Assembly: GCF_001650735.1 (NCBI RefSeq)
Contig: NZ_LXVY01000020.1
Location: forward strand, 39,598 to 103,597
Source of the DNA: Sphingomonas sp. TDK1
GTDB taxonomy: Bacteria; Pseudomonadota; Alphaproteobacteria; Sphingomonadales; Sphingomonadaceae
Direction of reading: 5' to 3'
Length of the DNA: 64,000 bases
The stretch's first letter is position 1. Every line of letters begins with the position of its first letter. Under the pieces are notes generated by a model that made no database searches, was not told the DNA's origin, and worked only from the letters and a program-made list of their open reading frames with translations. A program made the translations under genes and the position numbers. Below are positions 7,668 to 16,100 of this stretch, piece after piece.

Positions 7668-8591
7668 ATGAGGACCAGCCTCGACCATCTGCCCCCAGCC
7701 AAGCAGCGCGAGCTGGAGCGCGTCGTCCAGATCCTGTTCGAGGAGTTTGGCGACACGATCGCCATCGCCACGTCGGACTGGAAGAAGCAGGCGCGCATCC
7801 TCAAGGTCATCCTCTACGGCAGCTATGCACGCGGCGGATGGGTCGACGAGCCACATACCGCCAAAGGCTACCAGTCGGACTTCGACCTGCTGGTGATCGT
7901 CAACAGTGACAAGCTCACCGATCGGGTGGAGTTTTGGGCGACCGCCGAGGATCGGCTGAACCGCGAGCTGGCGATCACCAAGACGCTGCGCACGCCGGTC
8001 AATTTCATCGTGCACACGCTGCAGGAGGTGAACGATGGTCTCGCGCATGGTCGCTACTTCTTCATGGACGTCGCCCGTGACGGCATTGCGCTGTACCAGA
8101 GCGATCCTAGCGAACTACACCAGCCCAAGCCGAAGACACCGACGCAGGCGCTGGCCATGGCGCGGGAGTACTTCGACGAGTGGTTCCCCGCAGCCATCAA
8201 ACGCTTTGAAGCGGCTCGCTTCCTAATCGAGAAAGAATACTCCAAGCAGGCAGCGTTCGACCTGCACCAGACCGCGGAAAGCCTCTACCACTGCGTGTTA
8301 TTGGTCTGCACCTTCTATACGCCCCATGTGCACAATCTGGCCTTCCTGCGTACCCAGGCTGAACGCATCGATCCGCGCCTGATCGACGCCTGGCCTCGTG
8401 ACCAGCGTATCGACCGTTCGCGGTTCGAGAAGCTGAAAGAGGCTTATGTGAAGGCACGCTATTCGAAGCACTACCGCATCAGCGTCGAGGAACTGGCGTG
8501 GCTGGGCGAACGCGTCGAGGTGCTTGGGCAGGCGGTGCAGGTGATCTGCGAAGAACGTATCGCTGCGCTGGAGCGTGCCGCTGCCGCATGA
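7668..8591 (+). CDS. Nucleotidyltransferase-HEPN fusion protein
   Basis: A 307-residue protein. Residues 40-115 are a minimal nucleotidyltransferase with GSYARG (Gly51-Ser52) and the metal pair DFD (Asp71, Asp73). The C-terminal half (about 160-300) is a HEPN domain: RFEAARFLIEKEYSKQAAFD, then HQTAESLYH. Separate MntA-HepT pairs are toxin-antitoxin systems in which the transferase adenylylates the HEPN RNase; here the two are one polypeptide. Location inside a conjugative element suggests defence or stabilisation, but fused members are poorly characterised. The canonical HEPN Rx4-6H is not obvious. Confidence 0.75.
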   Translation: MRTSLDHLPPAKQRELERVVQILFEEFGDTIAIATSDWKKQARILKVILYGSYARGGWVDEPHTAKGYQSDFDLLVIVNSDKLTDRVEFWATAEDRLNRELAITKTLRTPVNFIVHTLQEVNDGLAHGRYFFMDVARDGIALYQSDPSELHQPKPKTPTQALAMAREYFDEWFPAAIKRFEAARFLIEKEYSKQAAFDLHQTAESLYHCVLLVCTFYTPHVHNLAFLRTQAERIDPRLIDAWPRDQRIDRSRFEKLKEAYVKARYSKHYRISVEELAWLGERVEVLGQAVQVICEERIAALERAAAA

Positions 8592-8664
8592 TGGCGCCCG
8601 CCGCTGGACAGGTTGATGGCCCGCACCTAGAGGGCACGCCCCTTTTCACACGGAGAACACGTCC

Positions 8665-8940
8665 ATGAACAATGCCGATCTCGCCGACCGCGTTTCCGAA
8701 GCGCATGGCCTCACCAAGGCGGATGCACGCAAGCTGGTCGACGGCATTTTCGCCGCCATCACCGAAGCGGCAGCGGCCGGCGAGGAAGTGTCGCTGAACG
8801 GCTTCGGCAAGTTCAAGGTCAAGGAAAGCGCCGCGCGCGAGGGCCGTAATCCTTCCACCGGCGCGGCGATTCAGATTGCAGCGTCGAAGAAGCTCGCCTT
8901 CACGCCCGCCAAGGCCGTGAAGGACAAGCTCAACGGCTGA
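8665..8940 (+). CDS. HU-family DNA-binding protein
   Basis: A 91-residue histone-like protein with the complete HU/IHF fold: helices LADRVSEAHGLTKADARKLV, the strand pair VSLNGFGKFKVKE, the arm GRNPSTGAAIQI and the C-terminal helix AFTPAKAVKDKL. It binds and bends DNA as a dimer. GGAGAA precedes the ATG. Being in accessory DNA, it is probably the element's own HU. Its stop overlaps the start of the broken ybaK-like gene. Confidence 0.9.
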   Translation: MNNADLADRVSEAHGLTKADARKLVDGIFAAITEAAAAGEEVSLNGFGKFKVKESAAREGRNPSTGAAIQIAASKKLAFTPAKAVKDKLNG

Positions 8941-9407
8941 TGGGAATCGAGGCCGTCCGCGCCTTTCTGGAGGCGCGGGCACCCGACATTCCGATCATCG
9001 AACAGGCTTAGAGCACCGCAACGGTGCTCGAAGCTGCCGCCACGCTTGGTGTGCTGCCGGGGCAGATCGGCAAGACGCTCTCGCTGAGCGTCGGCGAAGC
9101 GGTGGTGCTGGTCGTAGCAGCCGGTGATTACCGGCTCGACAATCGCAAGGTGAAGGACGCGCTGGGCAGTCGTCCGCGCATGCTTGGCTCCGAGGAAGTC
9201 GAGCAGCTGACCGGCCACCCGGTGGGCGGCGTCTGCCCGTTCGGATTGCCGACTCCACTGCCGATCTATTGCGACATTTCACTGCGCAAGTTCGATACCG
9301 TCTATCCCGCAGCTGGATCGCGCACCGCATCCGTGCAGATCACGCCCGCGGGGCTCGCGAAACTGGTCGGCGCGACCTGGGCTGATCTCTGCTCGCCGCC
9401 GTCATAG
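8940..9407 (+). pseudogene. YbaK/EbsC-type aminoacyl-tRNA deacylase with an in-frame amber codon
   Basis: Translation from the ATG overlapping the hup-like stop gives a normal YbaK N-terminus (AVRAFLEARAPDIPIIEQA). A TAG at 9009-9011 follows, then the frame continues unbroken with STATVLEAAATLGVLPGQIG, KTLSLS and the expected C-terminus ITPAGLAKLVGA. YbaK proteins deacylate misacylated tRNA. The stop replaces a single residue just before the conserved STATV, and everything around it is intact, so this is a very recent nonsense mutation, a sequencing error, or readthrough. Re-initiation at GTG 9018 would lack the first strand. Confidence 0.7.
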
Positions 9408-9755
9408 TTCTGCGGCGCTGTCGGCGAATGCACGCCGCCCGCGCCGTCGCCAAAGTGTCAGCGCCTGGTCGCGATGTTCGCCCTGCAAAGTTGCCGCGGC
9501 TTCAATCATCAGCCCGAACAACACGGCGCGATCATCGTCGGTGAGTTCGACCAGCCCGGCTTTCGCCACCAGGCCGCCCAGCTCGATCAGCTGGCGCGTT
9601 CGTTCGCGGCGCTTCACCATCCAGTCTCGCGTATCATTCCGCGCCCGTCGCGCTTCCAGCCGGTGCCGCGCTGTCGTCAGCTGCCGCAGCCGATGCCGCA
9701 CGCGAACGAGCGCCGCCGCCAGCTTTGCCCTGCCGTTGAAAGAAGGCCGCGCCAC
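9402..9755 (-). CDS. traD: Conjugal transfer protein TraD (Ti/rhizobial type)
   Basis: A small protein of up to 117 residues. Its core is a charged helix (RERTRQLIELGGLVAKAGL) typical of the short TraD proteins encoded next to traC in Ti-type transfer regions, not the large coupling ATPase of the same name. The frame overlaps traC by 122 nt; an internal ATG at 9620 would give 72 residues, the usual family size, and remove the overlap. Its 3' end overlaps the ybaK-like remnant by 6 bp. Confidence 0.65.
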   Translation of the reverse strand: MARPSFNGRAKLAAALVRVRHRLRQLTTARHRLEARRARNDTRDWMVKRRERTRQLIELGGLVAKAGLVELTDDDRAVLFGLMIEAAATLQGEHRDQALTLWRRRGRRAFADSAAEL

Positions 9756-9957
9756 GCTGGCGCCAGTCCTCCCGCACGATCATGTCGGACGCGCCGGCAG
9801 CGGCGAGCAGCGCGCCCGCCAGCTGGTCGACTGGAAGTGCATCGGCACCGGTCGCGACGACCAGCTCGCCGAGCTGCTGGAGCTTGGCCTGTTTGAGCTC
9901 TCGCGCCTTGCTGTCGAGCGCCTTCAGTTCCGAATCAAAGTCCCGTGGCTTGCGCAT
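9634..9957 (-). CDS. traC: Conjugal transfer protein TraC (Ti/rhizobial type)
   Basis: A 107-residue protein opening with MRKPRDFDSELKALDSKARE and LGELVVATGADALPVDQLAG, the conserved body of TraC relaxosome accessory proteins. The Ala/Ser-rich tail is less conserved. It is transcribed away from traA across the putative oriT, the same arrangement as the traCDG/traA halves of Ti plasmids. A traG coupling gene is missing, so the element here is incomplete or split. Confidence 0.75.
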   Translation of the reverse strand: MRKPRDFDSELKALDSKARELKQAKLQQLGELVVATGADALPVDQLAGALLAAAGASDMIVREDWRQRGAAFFQRQGKAGGGARSRAASAAAADDSAAPAGSATGAE

Positions 9958-10070
9958 CGAAACCTCCGTAATTGATGGGTGATGTTCGTTGATTTAGGAA
10001 CTGCATCGATCAGCGCAAATGTCGTGAAACATCTTGGGATGATCACGTCGCGAGAAAGATGAAATCTTTT

Positions 10071-10102
10071 GAGGGCGCGCTTATACGTCGTGCCGACGTC
10101 GC
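10071..10102. other. Putative origin of transfer (oriT), Ti/RSF1010-like nic region
   Basis: AGGGCGCGCTTA at 10072-10083 differs at one position from the RSF1010-family nic core (AGGGCGCACTTA on this strand). It is followed by TACGTCG and a hairpin, ACGTCG-TGC-CGACGT at 10085-10099, as in the Ti plasmid oriT. It lies in the intergenic gap between traC and traA, where Ti-type oriT sites sit. Nicking by this TraA is inference. Confidence 0.6.
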
Positions 10103-10128
10103 TTGTTTAGTGTAAATGGATTGCCGCT

Positions 10129-13100
10129 ATGGCGATCTACCATTTCTCGGCCAAGATCATCAGCCGCGCCAGCGGATCTTCGGCGCTGGCCGGTGCCGCC
10201 TATCGCTCTGCGTCGCGACTGCACGATCAGCGGCTCGATCGGCATCACGACTTCTCGAACAAGGCCGGCGTCGTGCATTCCGAAGTGCTGCTGCCAGATG
10301 GCGCGCCGGAGCACCTCGCCGATCGGGAGAAGCTGTGGAATGCGGTCGAAGCCGTCGAGCTACGCAAGGACGCGCAGCTTGCCCGCGAGATCGAATTCGC
10401 GATCCCACGCGAGCTGAACCAGGCCGAGGGCATTCGGCTCGCGCGCGAGTTCGTCCAGGCAGAATTCGTGGACCGCGGCATGGTCGCTGATCTCAATGTC
10501 CATTGGGATATTGGTGCGGACGGCGAGGCCAAGCCGCACGCGCATGTCATGCTTGGTCTGCGCGAGGTGGATGCGGACGGGTTCGGTAAAAAGAACCGCG
10601 ACTGGAATCGTACCGGCCTTCTTGAAACATGGCGCGAGCGCTGGGCCGGTCACGTCAATTCGCGGCTGGCCGAACTGGATATAGATGCACGGGTCGATCA
10701 CCGGTCGCTGGAAGCACAGGGCATTGAGCTGGAGCCGCAGCACAAGATCGGACCGGCAGCGGCGCGGATGGCCGAACAGGGTCTGTCGTCGGAGCGGCTG
10801 GAAGAGCATCACGACATTGCTCGCGCCAATGGCGAGAAGCTGCTCGCCAATCCGGCGCTGGCGCTCGATGCGATCACCTGCACCCAGGCGACCTTCACTA
10901 CCCGCGACCTGGCGATGTTCGTGCATCGCCATAGCGAAGGCAAAGAGCAGTTCGACCAGGTAATGGCGGCCGTGCGCGCGTCGCCCGAGCTGGTGAAACT
11001 TGGCAAGGACGGGCGCGGCGAAGAGCGCTTCACCAGCCACGACATGGTCGAAACCGAAGCGCGGCTGGAACGCGCGACGGTGAAGCTCGACGCTAGCCGC
11101 CGGCACGGTATGGACGAGCAGCATCGCAAGCTCGCCTTGGCGCGCGCAGAGATGCGTGGACTGGTGCTGTCGAGCGAACAGCGCAGCGCCTTTGATCATG
11201 TCACCAGCGGCAAGGATCTGGGCGTGGTCGTCGGCTATGCCGGTACCGGAAAATCGGCGATGCTCGGCGTCGCGCGCGAAGCATGTGAGATCGCCGGCTA
11301 TCAGGTGCAGGGGCTGGCGCTGTCCGGCATTGCTGCCGAGAATCTGGAAAGCGGCTCGGGCATTGCGTCGCGTACGATCGCGAGCATGGAGCATCAATGG
11401 GAGCGGGGGCGGGAGTTGCTCACCGACCGGTCGATCCTCATCATCGACGAGGCTGGGATGATCGGCACGCGTCAGATGGAGCGGGTAATCGCCGAAGCCG
11501 AGAAGCGCCACGCCAAGGTGGTGCTGGTCGGCGATCCCGAGCAGCTGCAGGCGATCGAAGCGGGGGCGGCGTTCCGTTCGGTTGCCGAGCGGCACGGCGC
11601 CATCGAGATCACCGACATTCGCCGGCAGCGCGACGACTGGCAGCGGCGGGCAACACGCCAGCTCGCAACCGGGCGCACCGCCGAGGCGCTGGAGGCCTAT
11701 GCGCAAGCCGACATGGTTGTCGACTCGGAGACGCGAGTTGAGGCGCGAACGGCACTCATCGCGCGCTGGGATCGCGAGCGGATCGCCGATCCGCAGGCAT
11801 CGCGCATGATTCTCACCCACACCAACCAGGAATGCGATGAACTGAATGCACTTGCCCGGGATGTGATGAGGCGCAGTGGGGCATTAGATACTGAAATTGC
11901 TGTCGGAACCACGCGAGGAGAACGCTTGTTCGGAGCTGGCGACAGGGTCATGTTCCTGCGCAACGAACGCAGCCTGGGTGTGAAGAATGGCAGTCTCGGC
12001 ACCATCGAACAGATCGATCACGCCCGCATGGCCGTGCGGCTCGACGATGGCCGGCAGGTCGCCTTCGATCACAAGAATTATGGCGACGTCACCCATGGCT
12101 ATGCCGCTACGATCCACAAGGCGCAGGGTGTCACCGTCGACCGCGTCCATGTGCTGGCGACGCCGGGGCTCGACCGGCACGCTGCCTATGTCGCGCTGTC
12201 GCGGCACCGCGATGCGGTGCACCTTCATTATGGCCGAGATGACTTCGCCGACCAGGGCAAACTGGCCCGCACGCTCTCCCGCGACCGGCCCAAGGACAAT
12301 GCCCTCGACTATGATGCCGCTGCCGAGCGCTTCGCCGCACGTCGCGGCGTCGAACGGTCGCGCATTCTCGATACGCTCGCCAAGGAGCCACTCGCCGAAC
12401 CGGAACGCAGCGCGCCTGCACCAGCACAGCGCCGCGGCATGTTCGACGGCTTGCGGCTTTCCATACCCGAGCCGGAACGGGCACCAACCAAGCTGCGCTT
12501 CGAGGGGCTCAAGCTCTCGGTGCCGGCGGCTGCGCCTGAGACATCCGCGACCCAGAAGCTGGAGCGGGCGGTCGAAGGCTATGCACGTGCCGTGCAGGAT
12601 GCAAGCCGTATGACCGGGCAGGGCCGTTCGCCGCTCGAAGTTCAGAAGGCGGCGATTGCCCGCAGCGCCGAAGCGGTCAACGCGCTGCATCCCCACGGCG
12701 CCCACGATCTCGATATGGCGTTCGAACGAACGCCGGGACTGGTTAGCGAAGCGGCCAATGGCCGTACCGCCAACGCCATTCGCCACATGCAGCTGGAGGC
12801 CGAGGTGCGCGCCAATCCGGAGCTGCGCGCTGACCGGTTCGTGCAGGCCTGGCAGCAGCTGCAGGCGCGGCGGGGCAAGCTGAGCGGATGGGAGAATGAA
12901 GAGAAGCGCGCCGGTGTCGAAAACGCCATGCGCTCGATGGCGAAGGGGCTGGAGAAAGACCCGGCGCTAGGCGCCACGCTCAGTCGCAGAGGCAGTCAGC
13001 TGTTCGGGCGGCAATGGTCGCCGGAATGGGCACCGGGCAGCCGTGACGGCGGTGTCGGCCGCGCGCTCGGCGACGATGCCCGTACCCGCTCGATCATTCG

Positions 13101-13158
13101 TCAGCTCACCTTCTCGATCGATCGCGATCGCGATCGGGGTCTTGGGATAGGAATGTAG
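10129..13158 (+). CDS. traA: Ti-type conjugative relaxase/helicase TraA
   Basis: A 1009-residue protein. Residues 1-240 are a MobA/MobL-type relaxase domain: YHFSAKIISRASGSSALAGA, HDFSNKAGV, and the metal-binding histidines in KPHAHVMLG. Residues about 345-680 are a TraI/RecD-like helicase with Walker A GTGKS (372-376), Walker B IIDEAG (Asp440-Glu441) and the late motif YGDVTHGYAATIHKAQG. The C-terminal 250 residues are helical, as in the family. TraA nicks oriT, stays covalently attached and unwinds the plasmid. Length and domain order are complete, so the gene looks intact although its transfer partners are not in the window. Confidence 0.93.
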   Translation: MAIYHFSAKIISRASGSSALAGAAYRSASRLHDQRLDRHHDFSNKAGVVHSEVLLPDGAPEHLADREKLWNAVEAVELRKDAQLAREIEFAIPRELNQAEGIRLAREFVQAEFVDRGMVADLNVHWDIGADGEAKPHAHVMLGLREVDADGFGKKNRDWNRTGLLETWRERWAGHVNSRLAELDIDARVDHRSLEAQGIELEPQHKIGPAAARMAEQGLSSERLEEHHDIARANGEKLLANPALALDAITCTQATFTTRDLAMFVHRHSEGKEQFDQVMAAVRASPELVKLGKDGRGEERFTSHDMVETEARLERATVKLDASRRHGMDEQHRKLALARAEMRGLVLSSEQRSAFDHVTSGKDLGVVVGYAGTGKSAMLGVAREACEIAGYQVQGLALSGIAAENLESGSGIASRTIASMEHQWERGRELLTDRSILIIDEAGMIGTRQMERVIAEAEKRHAKVVLVGDPEQLQAIEAGAAFRSVAERHGAIEITDIRRQRDDWQRRATRQLATGRTAEALEAYAQADMVVDSETRVEARTALIARWDRERIADPQASRMILTHTNQECDELNALARDVMRRSGALDTEIAVGTTRGERLFGAGDRVMFLRNERSLGVKNGSLGTIEQIDHARMAVRLDDGRQVAFDHKNYGDVTHGYAATIHKAQGVTVDRVHVLATPGLDRHAAYVALSRHRDAVHLHYGRDDFADQGKLARTLSRDRPKDNALDYDAAAERFAARRGVERSRILDTLAKEPLAEPERSAPAPAQRRGMFDGLRLSIPEPERAPTKLRFEGLKLSVPAAAPETSATQKLERAVEGYARAVQDASRMTGQGRSPLEVQKAAIARSAEAVNALHPHGAHDLDMAFERTPGLVSEAANGRTANAIRHMQLEAEVRANPELRADRFVQAWQQLQARRGKLSGWENEEKRAGVENAMRSMAKGLEKDPALGATLSRRGSQLFGRQWSPEWAPGSRDGGVGRALGDDARTRSIIRQLTFSIDRDRDRGLGIGM

Positions 13159-13160
13159 CC

Positions 13161-13391
13161 ATGGGTATCCACGAACCTCCCGTAGAAGCGGACCAGACGG
13201 TCCAGGCGTTCAACGACATGTCGCGCAAGCTGGCCGGGCTGACTGCTGCGGTTGATGGCTTCGCGGCCCGGCAGCAGGAATTGCATGCGCGCGACTATGG
13301 ACCGGACTTGGAGAAGATCCGCGACGGCTATAGAATGGGTAGGCTGCGCATGGCGGCGCGGGATAAATCATGTCAGCCCAACACGCCATAA
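13161..13391 (+). pseudogene. Truncated DUF6118-like gene after traA
   Basis: 76 codons starting 3 bp after the traA stop. The text EADQTVQAFNDMSRKLAGLT and YGPDLEKIRDGYRMGR resembles the N-terminus of DUF6118-type proteins that follow traA in other sphingomonad elements, which are about 200 residues long. The frame breaks near 13365, just where the IS3 scrap and unrelated DNA begin, so the element was cut here. Confidence 0.55.
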
Positions 13392-13397
13392 CCGCCG

Positions 13398-13615
13398 CTA
13401 TCGACCAACTTGGGCCGTTCGCCAGTCGGGCCTCCAACGGCAGTCGCTGCTAAAAGCTGACACTCGGTCGGCGTCAAACCGTCTGGCAGCAACGCGCCCC
13501 AAATCTGGATCGTTCAGCTCGAGGGTAGCTGATCCCGGCTCGGTGATCTGGGCCACCGCGTCACGCTTGAACTCATCGCTGAAATTAGCCTTCCCCATCG
13601 TCGTCTCCTGTCCTC
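13398..13615 (-). mobile_element. IS3-family remnant: start of orfA
   Basis: On the minus strand CAGGAGACGACG precedes ATG at 13598. The protein opens MGKANFSDEFKRDAVAQITE, the standard N-terminus of IS3-family OrfA (the helix-turn-helix subunit). After about 20 codons the similarity stops and the frame runs into unrelated sequence. The OrfB transposase and the right end are absent, so this is a dead scrap marking a rearrangement at the end of the conjugative region. Confidence 0.65.
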
Positions 13616-13650
13616 AAAATTAGGATCGAAGCCGTCCAGCAATCTAGGGG

Positions 13651-14193
13651 CTACTCATTCTGCAAAAATCGGTTCCAAGTGTCGAACACAAACGCCTCCC
13701 TCTTGGCACCTAGCTTGTTGTATTCGGCTAAGACTTTCCTGAAGACCTCAACGGCATCAGGATCGTCGGTCATGAACGCACAAATGCCCACGGCGATCTC
13801 GAACATCGCAGGATCGTCACCTGCGCTCGCGTCTATCTTTCGGTAAGCTTCATCCAACTTCGCCTTGAGGGTTTTTGTCGATCCATGGCCCGGGTGAGCA
13901 ATACCGTTCCGCAAATCCTCGAAGGCTTTCAGGACCGCATTGAGCTTGTCTGCGTCTGCCGGGTCTTTCTTCCACAGTGCAGCGAGCAGCCGAGCCTTGA
14001 GAGCAAAACTGAGTTGCGGCCCCTTGCTGAATATCTTCTCCGGGAAAGGCATCAGCCTTTTGAGAACTACGTCGAGTTCCGATTCCACCGCTGCATGAAG
14101 CGTAAGGATTTCCGGCGCGGCAGTGTCTTGTCGTCCTGCTGCATCCTTGATGCGAAGAATGCCTTCAACGCCGTTATACTCTGCCCCTGCCAT
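13651..14193 (-). CDS. HEPN-like hypothetical protein
   Basis: A 180-residue helical protein with no recognised named family. LHAAVESELDVVLKRLMPFP, FALKARLLAAL and especially FEDLRNGIAHPG have the layout of HEPN/DUF4145-like domains. RNGIAH supplies the Rx4H pattern associated with RNase activity in some HEPN proteins. It stands alone between an IS3 scrap and the fluoride-exporter locus. A stress or defence role is possible but unproven. Confidence 0.5.
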   Translation of the reverse strand: MAGAEYNGVEGILRIKDAAGRQDTAAPEILTLHAAVESELDVVLKRLMPFPEKIFSKGPQLSFALKARLLAALWKKDPADADKLNAVLKAFEDLRNGIAHPGHGSTKTLKAKLDEAYRKIDASAGDDPAMFEIAVGICAFMTDDPDAVEVFRKVLAEYNKLGAKREAFVFDTWNRFLQNE

Positions 14194-14335
14194 GCCTTCT
14201 CCCAGAATCTATGTCACGGCGGGATCGCAAAACGCAGGGGCAGCAGCAAGTGGGTACTTGGTAACCCTGCGCGGCGAGTGTGATGTCATGTTTTGGCAGC
14301 ACCTGCCGTTCTACAGGTTGCCGGGCAACGGTCGC

Positions 14336-14377
14336 TGTGACCCAAAACGCGCCGGCAGCTGTCGACCAAAATACGCC
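14336..14377 (+). repeat. Two IS21-like direct repeats (possible element end)
   Basis: TGTGACCCAAAACGCGCC (14336-14353) and TGTCGACCAAAATACGCC (14360-14377) agree at 14 of 18 positions and start 24 bp apart. Spaced TGT..ACC.AAA..CGCC repeats resemble the multiple terminal repeats of IS21-family elements. No istA or istB gene is nearby, so at most this is a leftover end. Confidence 0.3.
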
Positions 14378-14469
14378 GTTCCGCCCTGGGGCTCGGCATG
14401 TCGGCTCACGCCGAAAGCTGCCGCTGGAGCTGAAGCGAAATCGGTCGGATGGGCAGGCTCGGAAAAGCC

Positions 14470-14498
14470 TTGACCCGCATAGGCACCTCCGGAATAGG
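14470..14498 (+). promoter_or_regulatory. Candidate promoter of the fluoride-exporter gene
   Basis: TTGACC (14470-14475), a 17-bp spacer and a weak -10 AATAGG (14493-14498) would start transcription at about 14505, at the 5' edge of the riboswitch. Confidence 0.45.
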
Positions 14499-14504
14499 CA
14501 CCCC

Positions 14505-14566
14505 ACGGCAATGGATTTCTGCCGGGCTTCGGCCGAACCGCCCTCGCAAGGGTCGATGATTCCTAC
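14505..14566 (+). ncRNA. Fluoride riboswitch (crcB motif)
   Basis: The sequence follows the crcB-motif consensus: GGCAATGGATTTCTGCC (14507-14523) opens the pseudoknotted P1/P2 core, then a short GC hairpin, the conserved AACCGCC, a variable hairpin arm, and GATGATTCCTAC (14555-14566), equivalent to the conserved GATGRCNCCTRC end. The Shine-Dalgarno AAGGAGG (14585-14591) lies 18 nt further on, so fluoride probably controls translation initiation. The downstream gene is a CLC-F-type transporter, the classic target of this riboswitch. Confidence 0.85.
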
Positions 14567-14595
14567 TTGGCGCCGCAAGGCAGCAAGGAGGAATC

Positions 14596-16008
14596 GTGCG
14601 CGCAACGTTCAACACTTTCGTCCATAATCTCGACCTGGCGTACTTCCTGCGGACCCGACACGACCATGCGATGTCGGCGCTGCGCTGGGTCGCCATCCTC
14701 GTCCCGATGGCCGCCGCGGTCGGGTCGCTCTGCGCAGCCTTTCTCTGGAGCCTCGACGCTGCGACGAAGCTGCGCTTCGCCTATCCCTGGCTGCTGATGC
14801 TGCTTCCGATCGGAGGCTTTGCGATCGGCCTGCTCTACCACGCGATGGGCCGCAGCGTCGAAGGCGGCAACAACCTTATCGTCGAGCAGATCCACGAGCC
14901 CGGCGGCGGCGTGCCGCTGCGCATGGCGCCGCTGATCTTCATCGGCACGGTCGCGACGCATCTGTTCGGCGGCTCGGCAGGGCGCGAAGGCACGGCTGTC
15001 CAACTCGGCGGAAGCCTGGCGAGCGCGTTCGGCCGGCTGTGCCGACTCGACGCATCCAGCACGCGCATCCTGCTCATGGCCGGCATCGCCGCGGGGTTCG
15101 GCGCGGTGTTCGGAACCCCGCTTGCCGGAGCCGTCTTCGCGCTAGAGGTGCTTGCGATCGGGCGCGTCCAATATGGCGCGCTCGTCCCCTGCCTGATCGC
15201 GGGTGTGGCCGGCGACTGGACCTGCCAGCTTTGGGGCATCCACCACACGCCCTACCGGATCGACTATCTCGCAGAGTCGGTCGGGCCGGTCGCGGTCCAG
15301 CTCCTGCTGCTCGTCGAGGCAGCCGTGGCAGGCATCGCCTTCGGTCTGGTCGGGCTGCTCTTCGCCGAAGCCAACCACATGCTGGGCGACCGCGTGAAGA
15401 AGCTGGTGGCCTATCCGCCCCTCCGGCCCTTGCTGGGTGGCGTCGCCGTGATCGCGCTCGTCTATCTGTTCGGCACCCGCGACTATCTTGGGCTCGGCGT
15501 CTGGTCGCCCGATCCCCATGCCGCGACCATCGCCGGGTTCTTCGCGCCGGGCACTGATTACTGGAGCTGGGCGCTCAAGCTGCTCTTCACGGTCGTGACG
15601 CTGAGCTTCGGCTTCAAGGGTGGGGAAGTGACGCCCCTGTTCTTCATCGGCGCTGCCCTGGGCCACACCCTGGGGGCACTGTTCGGCGCGCCGATCGGCC
15701 TTTTCGCTGCATTGGGCTTTATCGCGGTGTTCGCCGGTGCGGCCAACACGCCGCTCGCCTGCACGATCATGGGGATCGAGCTCTTCGGCGCGACACACGC
15801 AGTCTATTTCGCGACTGCCTGCTTCGTCGCCTATCTCTGCTCGGGCCATAGCGGCATCTATCTCTCCCAGCGCCTCGCGGTCCCCAAGACCCCGGCGCAC
15901 GACCTGCTTCCCGAGACGACGCTGCGCGGCATCCGCGCCGCGCGCTCGCCGCTGTTGCGGCGACCGCCATCCCGATCAGACGAGGATCGGCGCGGCCGAT
16001 TGGAATGA
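14596..16008 (+). CDS. CLC-F-type fluoride/proton antiporter
   Basis: A 470-residue ClC-family membrane protein with about ten hydrophobic helices. It has the gating-glutamate motif [25 protein letters not shown], and the anion-site loop [11 protein letters not shown]. The first anion motif of chloride transporters (GSGIP) is replaced by GNNLIVEQI, which together with GREGT fits the bacterial fluoride-exporting branch. A fluoride riboswitch sits immediately upstream. It would expel F- using the proton gradient. The start is GTG 14596, preceded by AAGGAGG. Subfamily assignment rests mainly on the riboswitch and these motif differences. Confidence 0.85.
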   Translation: MRATFNTFVHNLDLAYFLRTRHDHAMSALRWVAILVPMAAAVGSLCAAFLWSLDAATKLRFAYPWLLMLLPIGGFAIGLLYHAMGRSVEGGNNLIVEQIHEPGGGVPLRMAPLIFIGTVATHLFGGSAGREGTAVQLGGSLASAFGRLCRLDASSTRILLMAGIAAGFGAVFGTPLAGAVFALEVLAIGRVQYGALVPCLIAGVAGDWTCQLWGIHHTPYRIDYLAESVGPVAVQLLLLVEAAVAGIAFGLVGLLFAEANHMLGDRVKKLVAYPPLRPLLGGVAVIALVYLFGTRDYLGLGVWSPDPHAATIAGFFAPGTDYWSWALKLLFTVVTLSFGFKGGEVTPLFFIGAALGHTLGALFGAPIGLFAALGFIAVFAGAANTPLACTIMGIELFGATHAVYFATACFVAYLCSGHSGIYLSQRLAVPKTPAHDLLPETTLRGIRAARSPLLRRPPSRSDEDRRGRLE

Positions 16009-16100
16009 TCTGGATCGAGTACTCGATTGGAAAGGCCGAGCTTGCGCATAGAGCGCCCCCGCTGCGGTATCGCATCATTCGCAGCTTGCGAGGAGCGCAG

